DNA from: Erythrobacter sp. KY5
GTDB lineage: Bacteria; Pseudomonadota; Alphaproteobacteria; Sphingomonadales; Sphingomonadaceae
Length of the DNA: 64,000 bases
Direction of reading: 5' to 3'
Assembly (NCBI RefSeq): GCF_003264115.1
Contig: NZ_CP021912.1
Location: forward strand, 2,835,001-2,899,000
Shown here: piece after piece, positions 34,737 through 42,864 of the stretch
Position numbering within the stretch: the first letter of the stretch is position 1
Layout of the letters: each line of letters begins with the position of its first letter
The notes under the pieces: generated by a model
Databases searched by the model: none
Seen by the model: only the letters and a program-made list of their open reading frames with translations
What the model was told of the DNA's origin: nothing
Position numbers and translations under genes: made by a program

Positions 34737-35054
34737 ATGGATCCGGGTCAACTCGCACTTCTCATTCCGATCATCGGGGTCTCCATCCCCGTCATCGCGA
34801 TCTGGGCGGGGCACCAGCAGAAGATGGCGAAGATCAAGATGGACGCCACCGCCAATGCGACGGCAGAAAAGGCCGCTCAATACGCAGCGCAGGTCGCCAA
34901 GCTTGAAGACCGCGTACAGGTGCTGGAACGAATCGTCACCGACCGCGGCTACGATATCGCCACCCAGATCGAGGCACTGCGCGACACCCGCTCTGTCGAA
35001 GAAAGCGGTGCCGGTGTCCCCCTCAATATGGGCAAGAAGGAACTCCAGTCGTGA
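34737..35054 (+). CDS. PspB-like small membrane protein, copy 1
   Basis: A 105-residue protein. One membrane segment (residues 5-24, QLALLIPIIGVSIPVIAIWA) is followed by an Ala-rich helix and then the shared module at residues 55-82: LEDRVQVLERIVTDRG then TQIEALRD. It resembles PspB in size, topology and the position of the RVxxLE segment, but the EIEALRD end is unlike E. coli PspB. It starts 43 bases after pspC and overlaps copy 2 (GTGA). Function is unknown; a role in membrane-stress sensing is inferred from operon position. Confidence 0.85.
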   Translation: MDPGQLALLIPIIGVSIPVIAIWAGHQQKMAKIKMDATANATAEKAAQYAAQVAKLEDRVQVLERIVTDRGYDIATQIEALRDTRSVEESGAGVPLNMGKKELQS

Positions 35055-35386
35055 ACGAACTCATCACCACCGAACTGTTGACTGTCGTCGGGCTGGGCTT
35101 TGCCGCCAGCTGGGTTTTCACCACCTGGTTAAGGGTCAAGCACGGCTACCCGCTCGAAGGGGCATGGGGCCAGGCGCTAAAGCCGTCCAGCGACGGTGAA
35201 GCCAAACAGCGCGTCACCCTGCTCACCCAGGAAAACGCCGAGCTTCGCGCCGAACTCGGTTCGGTCAAGGATCGCCTCGCCAATGTCGAACGCATCGTCA
35301 CCGACAGCGGCTATCACCTGTCGAGCGAGATCGAACAATTGAAGGACCGCACTCTCGAACACCGCAAGGATGAAGGGAGCGCATAA
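35051..35386 (+). CDS. PspB-like small membrane protein, copy 2
   Basis: A 111-residue protein with a membrane segment at residues 9-27 (LLTVVGLGFAASWVFTTWL), a loop, and a long coiled coil from 51. The shared module is at 71-99: SVKDRLANVERIVTDSG then SSEIEQLKD. It has the longest coiled coil of the group upstream of the module (LLTQENAELRAEL, leucine-zipper-like). It starts with GTG inside the copy 1 stop and its TAA overlaps the copy 3 ATG (TAATG). Confidence 0.85.
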   Translation: MNELITTELLTVVGLGFAASWVFTTWLRVKHGYPLEGAWGQALKPSSDGEAKQRVTLLTQENAELRAELGSVKDRLANVERIVTDSGYHLSSEIEQLKDRTLEHRKDEGSA

Positions 35387-35685
35387 TGGATGCAGATCTC
35401 ATCCTGATATTCGGTTTCATCACCATCGTGGTGGCGATCACCGGCATCAGCATCAACGCGATTGTCGCCAAGGTCTATGCTCACAAGAAGTGGGCGCGCG
35501 AACACTCGCTGATCGGCTCGAAATCAAGCGCGTCCGTCAACCAGATCGCCGAACGCACCGACATGATCGAGGACCGCCTGCGCGTTCTCGAACGCCTCGC
35601 AACCGATCGCGGCACGCTTTTGTCGGATGAAATCGAAGCGCTGCGCGACGATATGAAATCGCGCCGCCAGTTGGAGAACGGCTGA
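35386..35685 (+). CDS. PspB-like small membrane protein, copy 3
   Basis: A 99-residue protein. The membrane segment spans residues 5-28 (LILIFGFITIVVAITGISIN), followed by a basic stretch (AHKKWARE) that should stay cytoplasmic. The module at 60-88 is IEDRLRVLERLATDRG then SDEIEALRD. Both junctions overlap by one base with neighbours (TAATG and TGATG), so its translation depends on the genes around it. Confidence 0.85.
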   Translation: MDADLILIFGFITIVVAITGISINAIVAKVYAHKKWAREHSLIGSKSSASVNQIAERTDMIEDRLRVLERLATDRGTLLSDEIEALRDDMKSRRQLENG

Positions 35686-35966
35686 TGTTCGGCCCTGACA
35701 CCGCCTTGATGTTCGATGCCATGCAGATGTCGGCCGTCGTAGCCGGTGTCACGGGCGCAGCGGTCTACTTCGCAATGCGCTGGCGCCGGACAAGCAAGAA
35801 CCGCAAGGTAATCGACAAATCGCAAGGCATGGACCTTGAAGAGCGTGTGCGCGTGCTCGAACGCATCGCGACCGACCGTTCAATCGACCTTGCCGAAGAG
35901 ATCGAGGCGCTGCGCGACCCTGTACCTTCCGCCAGCGCCAAACCACAGCTTGGAGGAAGCCAGTAA
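35685..35966 (+). CDS. PspB-like small membrane protein, copy 4
   Basis: A 93-residue protein. The membrane segment is residues 13-31 (MQMSAVVAGVTGAAVYFAMR), followed by a strongly basic patch (RWRRTSKNRK). The module at 50-78 is DLEERVRVLERIATDRS then AEEIEALRD, the copy closest to a consensus of the group. It ends in a short Pro/Ser/Gly tail. It overlaps copies 3 and 5 by one base each. Confidence 0.85.
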   Translation: MFGPDTALMFDAMQMSAVVAGVTGAAVYFAMRWRRTSKNRKVIDKSQGMDLEERVRVLERIATDRSIDLAEEIEALRDPVPSASAKPQLGGSQ

Positions 35967-36316
35967 TGAGTTCGTGGGCAATCGTCGCTGTCATCGCAAT
36001 CGTCGTCTGGGGGATCGTCCAGATGGCCAAGGCGCGCCACGGCATCACGACCGATGCCGAAGGCAACGAACACTGGACGCCGCGCGCCCATGACGAAGAC
36101 GACCGCCCAAGCCGCGCCGAGATCGAAGAGACAAGGCGCGAAATGGAACAATTGCGCGAACGGCTTCACGTGCTTGAACGCATCGCGACCGACAACAACA
36201 CGATGGATGCCCGCGAACGCGCGCGCATCGCCGCCGAAATCGAAGCTCTGAGAAGCCCTGGCGAGGGTTCGATAGCTTCAACACCACTCCCGTCCAAGGA
36301 GGAGCAGAGCCAATGA
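35966..36316 (+). CDS. PspB-like small membrane protein, copy 5
   Basis: A 116-residue protein, the longest copy. The membrane segment is at the very N-terminus (residues 4-20, WAIVAVIAIVVWGIVQMA). A His/Asp/Glu-rich linker (DEDDRPSR) leads to the module at 62-97: QLRERLHVLERIATDNN, an insertion of seven residues, then AAEIEALRS. It ends in a polar tail. It overlaps copy 6 (ATGA at 36313). Confidence 0.85.
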   Translation: MSSWAIVAVIAIVVWGIVQMAKARHGITTDAEGNEHWTPRAHDEDDRPSRAEIEETRREMEQLRERLHVLERIATDNNTMDARERARIAAEIEALRSPGEGSIASTPLPSKEEQSQ

Positions 36317-36567
36317 TGATGGACCCCGTACTCGTTATCGCCGCAACCTGCCTTGTTGGCATCACTGTGGTCGCCTTCGCGCTCCTGCGAGCGTGGCAGG
36401 GCTGGCTTCAGCTGAAACGCGAGGAAATCGAACGTGGCACGACCCGGCCCGATCCCGCAGCCGAAATCGAAGGCGGCGCCAGCGTAGGCGCAGCCCGGAT
36501 CGAGCTTGCCGACATGAAAGAGCGTATCAAGAAGCTGGAAGCGATTGCCAGCGGAGTGGAGCTTTAA
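36313..36567 (+). CDS. PspB-like small membrane protein, copy 6 (short module)
   Basis: An 84-residue protein. The membrane segment is residues 5-27 (PVLVIAATCLVGITVVAFAL). The coiled coil ends at residue 84 with DMKERIKKLEAIASGVEL, so the first half of the shared module is kept but the EIEALRD half is missing. It is the last gene of the psp operon; the palindromic repeat at 36603 begins 36 bases later. The truncated end makes its overall shape closest to short PspB proteins. Confidence 0.82.
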   Translation: MMMDPVLVIAATCLVGITVVAFALLRAWQGWLQLKREEIERGTTRPDPAAEIEGGASVGAARIELADMKERIKKLEAIASGVEL

Positions 36568-36602
36568 GGGCGCTTTCGTCCGAACGGCGGAGCCAATCTT
36601 CT

Positions 36603-36721
36603 CGTCATTGCGAGCGCAGCGAAGCAATCCATGATCCGGCATTCGCGCCAATCGCCATTCGCGTGACTGTCACGAATAACAGTCCATGGATTGCTTCTTC
36701 GCTTTGCTCCTCGCAATGACG
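36603..36721. repeat. Palindromic repeat element (REP/MITE-like)
   Basis: A 119-bp element with inverted arms: CGTCATTGCGAG...GCGAAGCAATCCAT on the left and ATGGATTGCTTC...CTCGCAATGACG on the right. The centre holds a smaller palindrome (CGTGAC-T-GTCACG). The motif of CATTGCGAG and GAAGCAATCC is well known as a dispersed non-coding repeat in many alphaproteobacterial genomes. It lies between the psp operon and sufE and could end or stabilise the psp transcript. Confidence 0.85.
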
Positions 36722-36794
36722 AAATGAGCCGCGGTGTCCAAAGGACCGCGATGAAAAGGATTGGATTTTCGCCATAGACTACTAAGTCCACGCC

Positions 36795-37208
36795 ATGCGA
36801 AATCTTGATGATATCCGGGAAGAATACGAATTCCTCGAAGGCGATGAACGCTATCGCCTGCTGATCGAGCTGGGGCGTGAGCTTGAGGACATGCCCGATG
36901 CGCTCAAAACCGATGCGACGCTGGTGCGCGGATGTTCGGCGGCGGTGTGGGTCTATCCGACAGAGACCGCTGGCGATGGCGCGCTCCATTTCCTTGCCGA
37001 CAGCAACGCTGCGATCACCAAGGGCATCGTCGCTCTGGTGATTGCTGCGGTTCAGGACAAGCCTGCGCGCGAAGTTGCCGAAATGGACGTGACCGGGGCG
37101 CTCGAACCGTTTGACCTCAAAAACCAGCTATCGTCCAACCGCACACAGGGCGTCCCCAACATGATCGCGCTGGTCAAGCAGCATGCGGCGCGGCTGGCGT
37201 TGACTTGA
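36795..37208 (+). CDS. sufE: SufE family sulfur-transfer protein
   Basis: A 137-residue SufE-like protein that accepts sulfur from a cysteine desulfurase for Fe-S cluster building. The core LVRGCSAAVWVYP holds the active Cys, preceded by YRLLIELGRELEDMPDAL, and the C-terminus NRTQGVPNMIALVKQHA is typical. The length is normal. No suf genes are adjacent, so it stands alone. Confidence 0.94.
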   Translation: MRNLDDIREEYEFLEGDERYRLLIELGRELEDMPDALKTDATLVRGCSAAVWVYPTETAGDGALHFLADSNAAITKGIVALVIAAVQDKPAREVAEMDVTGALEPFDLKNQLSSNRTQGVPNMIALVKQHAARLALT

Positions 37209-37266
37209 TGGGCAATCGCCTGTCCGGGCGAGCGCTTGCGGCCCTCAAGGCCGGTTGGAGGTTACG

Positions 37267-37614
37267 ATGAGGTGGTTCTACCTCGTCTCCGGTATCGTCT
37301 GCGTCGCGCTGGGCGCGATCGGCGCGGTTTTGCCGTTGATGCCGACCGTTCCGTTCCTGCTTCTGGCCGCGTTCTGCTTTGCGCGAAGCAATCCGGAATG
37401 GGAGCAGCGCATTCTCGCCGATCCGCGCTGGGGTCCGCAAATCCGCGAGTGGCGCGAACGCCGGGCAATCTCGCGCAAGGCCAAGATCGCATCAGTTGCT
37501 GCGATGAGCGCCGGGGTCGTTTTCACCGGCCTTACCCTTGGACAGCCGTGGGTCTGGATATCGGTCGCCGTTCTGGTGATCATCGGCGGCTGGATCGTGA
37601 CCCGCAACGAATAG
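37267..37614 (+). CDS. YbaN/DUF454 family inner-membrane protein
   Basis: A 115-residue protein with two or three membrane segments of the DUF454/YbaN family. WFYLVSGIVCVALGAIGAVL is segment one; PLMPTVPFLLLAAFCFARSN is the family signature; RAISRKAKIASVAAMSAG follows. The ATG at 37267 has GGAGG ahead. Function is unknown. Confidence 0.9.
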   Translation: MRWFYLVSGIVCVALGAIGAVLPLMPTVPFLLLAAFCFARSNPEWEQRILADPRWGPQIREWRERRAISRKAKIASVAAMSAGVVFTGLTLGQPWVWISVAVLVIIGGWIVTRNE

Positions 37615-37842
37615 ACGAAGCCGGATGGAGCGGCTGACGATTTTCCTACACAGGTGATGGCCTGTATTGTCGAAGTGTCTTCAGCGTGACGCCGGAGCAA
37701 ATCGAAAGGTCACACATCCTACATGGGAAATGGCGCGGATGCCTCTCTCAAGACCCTGAAATCGCGTGATTATGCGGATACGCACGGGGCTTTCGCGTTT
37801 CTCCCAAACACCCCTTTGCACGGTCCAACCGGCGCCAGCAAA

Positions 37843-38250
37843 TCAACGCTCGATCCCGGCTTCGGCCTTGTCGCGCACGCTGACCTCTGCTGCGGGCAAC
37901 GGATCGCGGGTCATCTCGAACGGCCCGCGCCAATGGTCGATCTGCCACTCACCGGCAATGCGGGTGCCATCGTCGTTGAGCCTGCCGTAATAGAGCACGG
38001 TCTGGCGGTACTCCCAGCCAGCGCCGTGATAGGTCTTGGCAAAATGAACGGACTTGCCGATGCGAGAGCCGCAGACGGTCGCCCTGACAGTGCCTTCCGC
38101 AAACTCGTTCGGTTCGATCACGCTGCCCGTCAGGACACCGCCCGCTTCGCTCAGGCGCGCGAGAAACGGTGTGACAGGGCCCGCTTCGGGGACATCGGGA
38201 TAGGCAAACGTGCCATCCCACTCGCCCGTGAGGTTATCGGATCCGCTCAT
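37843..38250 (-). CDS. Hypothetical protein, likely beta-rich
   Basis: A 135-residue soluble protein of no family I recognise. It reads as strands with turn motifs: LTGEWDGTFAYPDVPEAGPV, FLARLSEAGGVLTGSVIEPN, VLYYGRLNDDGTRIAGEWQI. The repeated 'GxW/IAGEWQID' pattern recalls small calycin-like proteins that begin with a 'GxW' strand, but this is weak. ATG at 38250; a TTG precedes it. It lies just downstream of crtZ on the same strand. Confidence 0.75.
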   Translation of the reverse strand: MSGSDNLTGEWDGTFAYPDVPEAGPVTPFLARLSEAGGVLTGSVIEPNEFAEGTVRATVCGSRIGKSVHFAKTYHGAGWEYRQTVLYYGRLNDDGTRIAGEWQIDHWRGPFEMTRDPLPAAEVSVRDKAEAGIER

Positions 38251-38268
38251 CAATGCCGGTCAGTCCGA

Positions 38269-38769
38269 TCAGGCCCCGGCGCTTTCGCGGACGATAGCCT
38301 CGCCGCTTTGGGACTGGCGCTTGAGCTCGGCCTTGAGCTTGGCCGGATCGCGCGCGAGTACGAAGCCGAAACTGACCCCGCCTTCCTTGCCGATGGTGGC
38401 ATGATGGAGGCGGTGCGCCTGCACCAACCGCTTGGCATAGGCGTTCTTGGGCACGTACCGGCCAAAACGCTGATGGACGAGGCCGTCGTGAACGAGAGCG
38501 TAGATCACGCCGTAGAGGTTGACGCCGAGCGCCGCCCACCACAGCGCGTCCCAATAGATCGCGCCGAAGATGTACATCCCTGCGTTGATCGTGCCGAAGA
38601 CGACCGCGAAAAGGTCGTTCTTTTCAAGCTTGTTGTCGTGCGGTTCGTGATGGTCGCGGTGCCATCCCCAGCCCCAGCCATGCATGATGTACTTGTGAGC
38701 GTACCATGCAAAGAACTCCATGAAGATCAGCGCGCCAAGCGTGACGGCGATGGCTGCGGGCCAACTCAT
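38269..38769 (-). CDS. crtZ: Beta-carotene hydroxylase
   Basis: A 166-residue membrane di-iron enzyme that adds hydroxyl groups to carotenoid rings at C-3/C-3'. The His boxes of the family are present: HKYIMHGWGWGWHRDHH, HDGLVHQRF and HRLHHAT. The length matches bacterial CrtZ. It overlaps crtW (shared start/stop bases at 38766-38769), so the two are coupled and act in turn on beta-carotene. Confidence 0.93.
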   Translation of the reverse strand: MSWPAAIAVTLGALIFMEFFAWYAHKYIMHGWGWGWHRDHHEPHDNKLEKNDLFAVVFGTINAGMYIFGAIYWDALWWAALGVNLYGVIYALVHDGLVHQRFGRYVPKNAYAKRLVQAHRLHHATIGKEGGVSFGFVLARDPAKLKAELKRQSQSGEAIVRESAGA

Positions 38770-39560
38770 GCTGCGATCTCCTTCCTCACGGTTCCTGTCT
38801 CATATGACTGTTCGACCACCCCTGCCCGCCGGGCAGCAGGCAGCGCCCACCACGGCACATCGGGCCGATGGTGATGCTCCAGATGATAACCGAAATGGAA
38901 GCAGGTCAAAAGGCTCGTCAGGGTCGAAAAGCCATCGGTGCGCGCATTGTGCTTGTCGGCAAACGGCTTCGCATCGGCATGGTGATGCGGGCGGTAGGTG
39001 CCGAAATAGAACAGCTGAAGCGAGGAAAGCAGCGCAGGCGCTCCGTAAAGCAGCACGATCTGGACCATCGGAATGCCCAGCACCAGCCAGTAAATGCCGA
39101 CCACCGTGTGCACGAAGACCAGCGACTGCCAGCCGAAGTAGCGTTTGAAGAAGGTCCAGTACCACCGAAGGAAGCTCGACGGATTGTCCTCGTCAAAGTC
39201 GGGATCGCCCTTGTGCCCGGCGAGCCGGTGATGTGTGTGATGCGCATCGCGCAAGGTGCGCCATGCAAAGCCTGCATAGAGGAACAGCAGAACCGTGGCG
39301 ATCGCCGCGTTGATGCGCCCGCGACCGGGCATCAGGCTGCCATGCATGGCGTCGTGGCAGACGATGAATACGCCCACCGAAAGCCAGCATTGCACCGCAG
39401 CCATGAGGATCGCGAAGGGCAGGTTCGACCACGAAAGCTCGAACACGAACATCGCATAGGCATGGATGCCCAGCCAGCCGCCAGCGATCAGCGCGGCAAG
39501 CGCAAGGCCAATCGGCCCCTGTGCGCTGCGAAAAGGCAAGGTGAAGCGTTGCTCGCTCAT
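38766..39560 (-). CDS. crtW: Beta-carotene ketolase (CrtW type)
   Basis: A 264-residue membrane fatty-acid-desaturase-like protein. Histidine boxes are CHDAMHGSL, DAHHTHHRLAGHKGDPDF and FHFGYHLEHHHRPDVPWWAL; the DPDF and FGYHLEHHH forms are typical of CrtW-type 4-ketolases. Together with CrtZ this can give ketolated and hydroxylated xanthophylls of the astaxanthin type. Start 39560 (MSEQRF) is favoured; 39587 is possible. Without testing, a desaturase of another lipid cannot be fully ruled out. Confidence 0.88.
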   Translation of the reverse strand: MSEQRFTLPFRSAQGPIGLALAALIAGGWLGIHAYAMFVFELSWSNLPFAILMAAVQCWLSVGVFIVCHDAMHGSLMPGRGRINAAIATVLLFLYAGFAWRTLRDAHHTHHRLAGHKGDPDFDEDNPSSFLRWYWTFFKRYFGWQSLVFVHTVVGIYWLVLGIPMVQIVLLYGAPALLSSLQLFYFGTYRPHHHADAKPFADKHNARTDGFSTLTSLLTCFHFGYHLEHHHRPDVPWWALPAARRAGVVEQSYETGTVRKEIAA

Positions 39561-39638
39561 GCTGGTAGATACGCTAGGGGCGGCCATCGGGTTGCGTATA
39601 GGGGAGCCGGGCGCGCCTGTACAATCGCTTGTAGAGGC

Positions 39639-40037
39639 TCAATCTTCGGGGAAGAAGAACTCGCGCAGATGCTCTCCGATGCGAGCGGGGCGCAGCGTTT
39701 GGGCATCGATGCAGCACCAGCTCGATTGCACCTCGGCCAGCACGTCTTCACCGCGGCGGATCACCGTATGATAGAACGCGCGTGCCCCGTTGAAGCGTTC
39801 GAGCACGGTCTGCGCGATGACATCGTCTTCGAGAAAGGCGGGCTTGCGGTACGTGATCTCATGCTTGAGAGCGACCCAGGCCTTGGACGCGACCTCTTCC
39901 GCCGGAGCAAGGCCCTGCCAATGCGCCAGCACCGCATCCTGCACCCAGTTGAGGTATCGCGCATTGTTGACGTGCCCCATGAAGTCGATGTCTTCAGGGG
40001 TAACGGTGATGGGAAAGCGGAAGGGCATTGCTGACAT
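39639..40037 (-). CDS. 4-hydroxybenzoyl-CoA-type acyl-CoA thioesterase
   Basis: A 132-residue hotdog thioesterase. VTPEDIDFMGHVNNARYLNW is the signature segment with the catalytic Asp; ITYRKPAFLEDDVIAQTVLE and the later SWCCIDAQTLRPARIG fit the family. The substrate is probably a short or branched acyl-CoA. It is upstream of crtW on the same strand with 78 bases between. Confidence 0.9.
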   Translation of the reverse strand: MSAMPFRFPITVTPEDIDFMGHVNNARYLNWVQDAVLAHWQGLAPAEEVASKAWVALKHEITYRKPAFLEDDVIAQTVLERFNGARAFYHTVIRRGEDVLAEVQSSWCCIDAQTLRPARIGEHLREFFFPED

Positions 40038-40174
40038 GAATGTCAGTTAGCGTAAGAAACCCTGCATTGCCATGACAAACTGCACCGAAATCGCATCGAA
40101 ATCAGAGTGCGGCTTGCTTCAAGCCTCAGCCCGACGCTAACGCATAGCTCGAAAGATCCGAAAGACCCCTTCCG

Positions 40175-41608
40175 ATGGCCAGCAAACCGCGCACTCTCTA
40201 CGACAAGATCTGGGACGACCACGTGGTCGAAACCCGCGATGATGGAACCGCGATCATCTATATCGACCGCCATCTCGTCCATGAGGTGACGAGCCCGCAG
40301 GCCTTCGAGGCGCTGCGTCTGGCGGGACGCACGGTGCGCCGTCCCGAACTCACACTCGCGGTCCCCGATCACAACCTGCCAACCACCGCGCGGCGCGATG
40401 CGGCGGGCGGCAAGGTGCCGATCGAAGACCCGCAGAGCGCGGCACAGCTCGCCGCGCTTGAACGCAACGCGCCCGATTTCGGGATCCGCTATATCGGCGA
40501 TGCCGACGCAGAGCAGGGGATCGTCCACGTGGTCGGCCCGGAACAGGGCTTCTCGCTTCCCGGCACAACCATCGTCTGCGGCGATTCCCATACGGCCAGC
40601 CATGGCGGCCTCGGAGCGCTGGCCTTCGGGATCGGGACGAGCGAGGTCGAGCATGTGCTTGCGACGCAAACGCTGCTGCTCCAGCGCTCCAAGTCGATGG
40701 AGGTGCGGGTCGACGGCGAACTTGGCCCCGGAGTGACCGCCAAGGACCTGATCCTGCACATCATCGGAGTGATCGGTGCAGCCGGTGGTACAGGCCATGT
40801 GATCGAATATCGTGGCCGTGTCTTTGAAGAGATGAGTGTCGAACAGCGTCTGACCGTTTGCAACATGAGCATCGAGGCCGGCGCGCGCGCCGGCCTGATC
40901 GCACCCGACGAAACCGTGTTCCTCTACCTTAAGGGCCGCCCCATGTCGCCCAAGGGCGAGGCGTGGGAACAGGCGGTCGAATACTGGAAGACGCTGCACA
41001 CCGATGACGGCGCGCGGTTCGACAAGTCGGTCACCATCGACGCCGCCGACGTCGCGCCGACAGTCACGTGGGGCACCAGCCCCGAAGACGTATTGCCGAT
41101 AACCGGCTCAGTCCCCTCGCCAAGCAGCTTCGCCGACCCATCGAAACAGGCGGCGGCAGCCAAGAGCCTCGATTACATGGGCCTCACCCCCGGCACGCCA
41201 ATGACCGAGGTTTCCATCGAGAACGTCTTCATCGGCAGCTGCACCAACAGCCGGATCGAGGATCTGCGCGCCGCGGCAAAAGTGCTCAAGGGTCGCCACA
41301 AGGCGGACAATGTGCGCTGGGCCATCGTCGTCCCCGGATCGGGTCTGGTGAAGCGCCAGGCGGAGGAAGAAGGGCTGGACCGCATCTTCACCGATGCCGG
41401 CTTCGAATGGCGCGAGCCGGGCTGCTCGGCCTGCCTCGGCATGAACCCCGACAAGGTCCCCGCAGGCGAGCGCTGCGCCTCGACCAGCAATCGCAACTTC
41501 GTGGGTCGTCAGGGCCCCGGCGCTCGCACGCACCTCGTCTCCCCCGCAATGGCAGCGGCGGCAGCGATCGCCGGAAGGCTGGCGGATGTGAGGGAACTGA
41601 CTGGATGA
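40175..41608 (+). CDS. leuC: 3-isopropylmalate dehydratase large subunit
   Basis: A 477-residue [4Fe-4S] enzyme of leucine biosynthesis that interconverts 2- and 3-isopropylmalate with LeuD. Cluster cysteines lie in [14 protein letters not shown] and [33 protein letters not shown] and [16 protein letters not shown] are aconitase-family blocks. Full length. The next gene starts inside its stop (ATGA), and leuD follows after two small genes. Confidence 0.98.
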   Translation: MASKPRTLYDKIWDDHVVETRDDGTAIIYIDRHLVHEVTSPQAFEALRLAGRTVRRPELTLAVPDHNLPTTARRDAAGGKVPIEDPQSAAQLAALERNAPDFGIRYIGDADAEQGIVHVVGPEQGFSLPGTTIVCGDSHTASHGGLGALAFGIGTSEVEHVLATQTLLLQRSKSMEVRVDGELGPGVTAKDLILHIIGVIGAAGGTGHVIEYRGRVFEEMSVEQRLTVCNMSIEAGARAGLIAPDETVFLYLKGRPMSPKGEAWEQAVEYWKTLHTDDGARFDKSVTIDAADVAPTVTWGTSPEDVLPITGSVPSPSSFADPSKQAAAAKSLDYMGLTPGTPMTEVSIENVFIGSCTNSRIEDLRAAAKVLKGRHKADNVRWAIVVPGSGLVKRQAEEEGLDRIFTDAGFEWREPGCSACLGMNPDKVPAGERCASTSNRNFVGRQGPGARTHLVSPAMAAAAAIAGRLADVRELTG

Positions 41609-42012
41609 AGGCCTCATGCCTCTGCGACCGCGTGACGATCACCCTGCCCGAGCGCCCCACCTCGATCACCTTTTGCGATTGCAATCTGTGCCGCAAAAGC
41701 GGCGCAGCATGGAGCTATTTTGCACGAGGCGCGCTGATCGTAAACGGCGAAACGGATTGCTTCCAGCGCGGCGATATCGACGATCCGATGGTCGAACTCC
41801 ATTCATGCAGCCACTGCGCCGTGACGACCCACTGGATTGCCAGCGACGCTTCGCAAGTGGACCGTATGGGAGCCAATATGCGGCTTTTCAATCCGTCAGA
41901 GGTCGCCGGTATTGAAGCCCGCTTCATGGACGGCCTTGGCTGGGATGGTGTATCAGAAATCCGCGAACGACGCGAAAGAGGCGTCATCGGTCAAGATGTG
42001 CTGATCGCCTGA
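41605..42012 (+). CDS. GFA-family (Gfa-like zinc) protein
   Basis: A 135-residue protein of the family named for glutathione-dependent formaldehyde-activating enzyme. Zinc-type Cys positions are visible: [16 protein letters not shown] and [10 protein letters not shown]; the last is the distal pair. Activity of short members is mostly unproven. The start overlaps the leuC stop, an odd place for this family, so it is co-translated with leuC. Confidence 0.88.
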   Translation: MKASCLCDRVTITLPERPTSITFCDCNLCRKSGAAWSYFARGALIVNGETDCFQRGDIDDPMVELHSCSHCAVTTHWIASDASQVDRMGANMRLFNPSEVAGIEARFMDGLGWDGVSEIRERRERGVIGQDVLIA

Positions 42013-42076
42013 CAAGAGGACCGTTACCACTCACCTATCCCTTGCCTTTCCCCCCACCCCTCACCATGAGACACCA

Positions 42077-42238
42077 ATGACCAAGACTTCCAAAGCCGCC
42101 ATCGCCGCCGCAGGTGCCATCGGTTCCGCAGCAATTGCCGCCGCACTGCTCTATGCTGGTAAGCGCTCAAAGGACAAGAAGAACGAGCCAAAGCAGATCG
42201 GCACAATTCCATCGGGCGAGCCGCCGGAAACCGACTAA
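42077..42238 (+). CDS. 53-residue membrane peptide between leuC and leuD
   Basis: A short open frame with an Ala-rich hydrophobic stretch (residues 7-27, AAIAAAGAIGSAAIAAALLY) followed by a basic segment (GKRSKDKKNEPK) and a polar tail. It looks like a single-pass membrane peptide with the basic end in the cytoplasm. The ribosome binding site is weak (CCATGAGA). In related genomes such peptides are sometimes labelled isopropylmalate isomerase only because of position. I do not assign a function. Confidence 0.7.
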   Translation: MTKTSKAAIAAAGAIGSAAIAAALLYAGKRSKDKKNEPKQIGTIPSGEPPETD

Positions 42239-42250
42239 GGGGGCGGGAAA

Positions 42251-42850
42251 GTGGATCCCATCTCGCAGGTCGAAGGACGCGCAATCCCCTTCGGCGCAAA
42301 GAATGTCGACACCGACATCATCATCCCGGCAAAGTGGCTGAAGACGATCAGCCGCGAAGGGCTTGGCGAAGGCGCTTTCGAAACCATCCGCGCGGATGAA
42401 GGCAATGTCTTTGACGATCCCGCCTACAAGGGCGCGCCGATCCTGATCGCGGGCGACAATTTCGGTTGCGGGTCGAGCCGGGAACACGCGGCATGGGCGA
42501 TCCTCGACCTCGGCATTCGCGCCGTGATCGCGCCGAGCTATTCGGACATCTTCTCAGGCAATGCGGTCAAGAACGGCATCCTGCCCGTCGTCCTGCCGCA
42601 GGAAGTGATCGACCGGCTGATGGAAGTCGCAAAGGACGGTCACGAGATCACCGTCGACCTCGAAAACCAGACCGTCACCACGCCGTTCCAGGACCGCTTC
42701 ACCTTCGAGATCGATCCGTTTCGCAAGCACTGCCTTCTCGGCGGGCTTGATGAAGTGTCGCTGACGCTCGAAAGCAGCGACGCGATCACCACATTCGAAG
42801 ACCGCCGCAGTTCCGCTCATGCGTGGATTGCGACCGGCACCAATATCTAA
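42251..42850 (+). CDS. leuD: 3-isopropylmalate dehydratase small subunit
   Basis: A 199-residue partner of LeuC that supplies the swivelling substrate-binding domain. [20 protein letters not shown] opens it; [20 protein letters not shown] is the signature; [16 protein letters not shown] follows. Full length. It starts with GTG 12 bases after the small membrane peptide. Confidence 0.97.
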   Translation: MDPISQVEGRAIPFGAKNVDTDIIIPAKWLKTISREGLGEGAFETIRADEGNVFDDPAYKGAPILIAGDNFGCGSSREHAAWAILDLGIRAVIAPSYSDIFSGNAVKNGILPVVLPQEVIDRLMEVAKDGHEITVDLENQTVTTPFQDRFTFEIDPFRKHCLLGGLDEVSLTLESSDAITTFEDRRSSAHAWIATGTNI

Positions 42851-42864
42851 GGGAGAGACCTCAC

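Noticed and set aside
37723-38874. A 383-codon plus-strand frame opposite the hypothetical gene and crtZ
   Set aside because: The minus-strand CrtZ with all its His boxes is clearly the real gene, and this frame has no family features.
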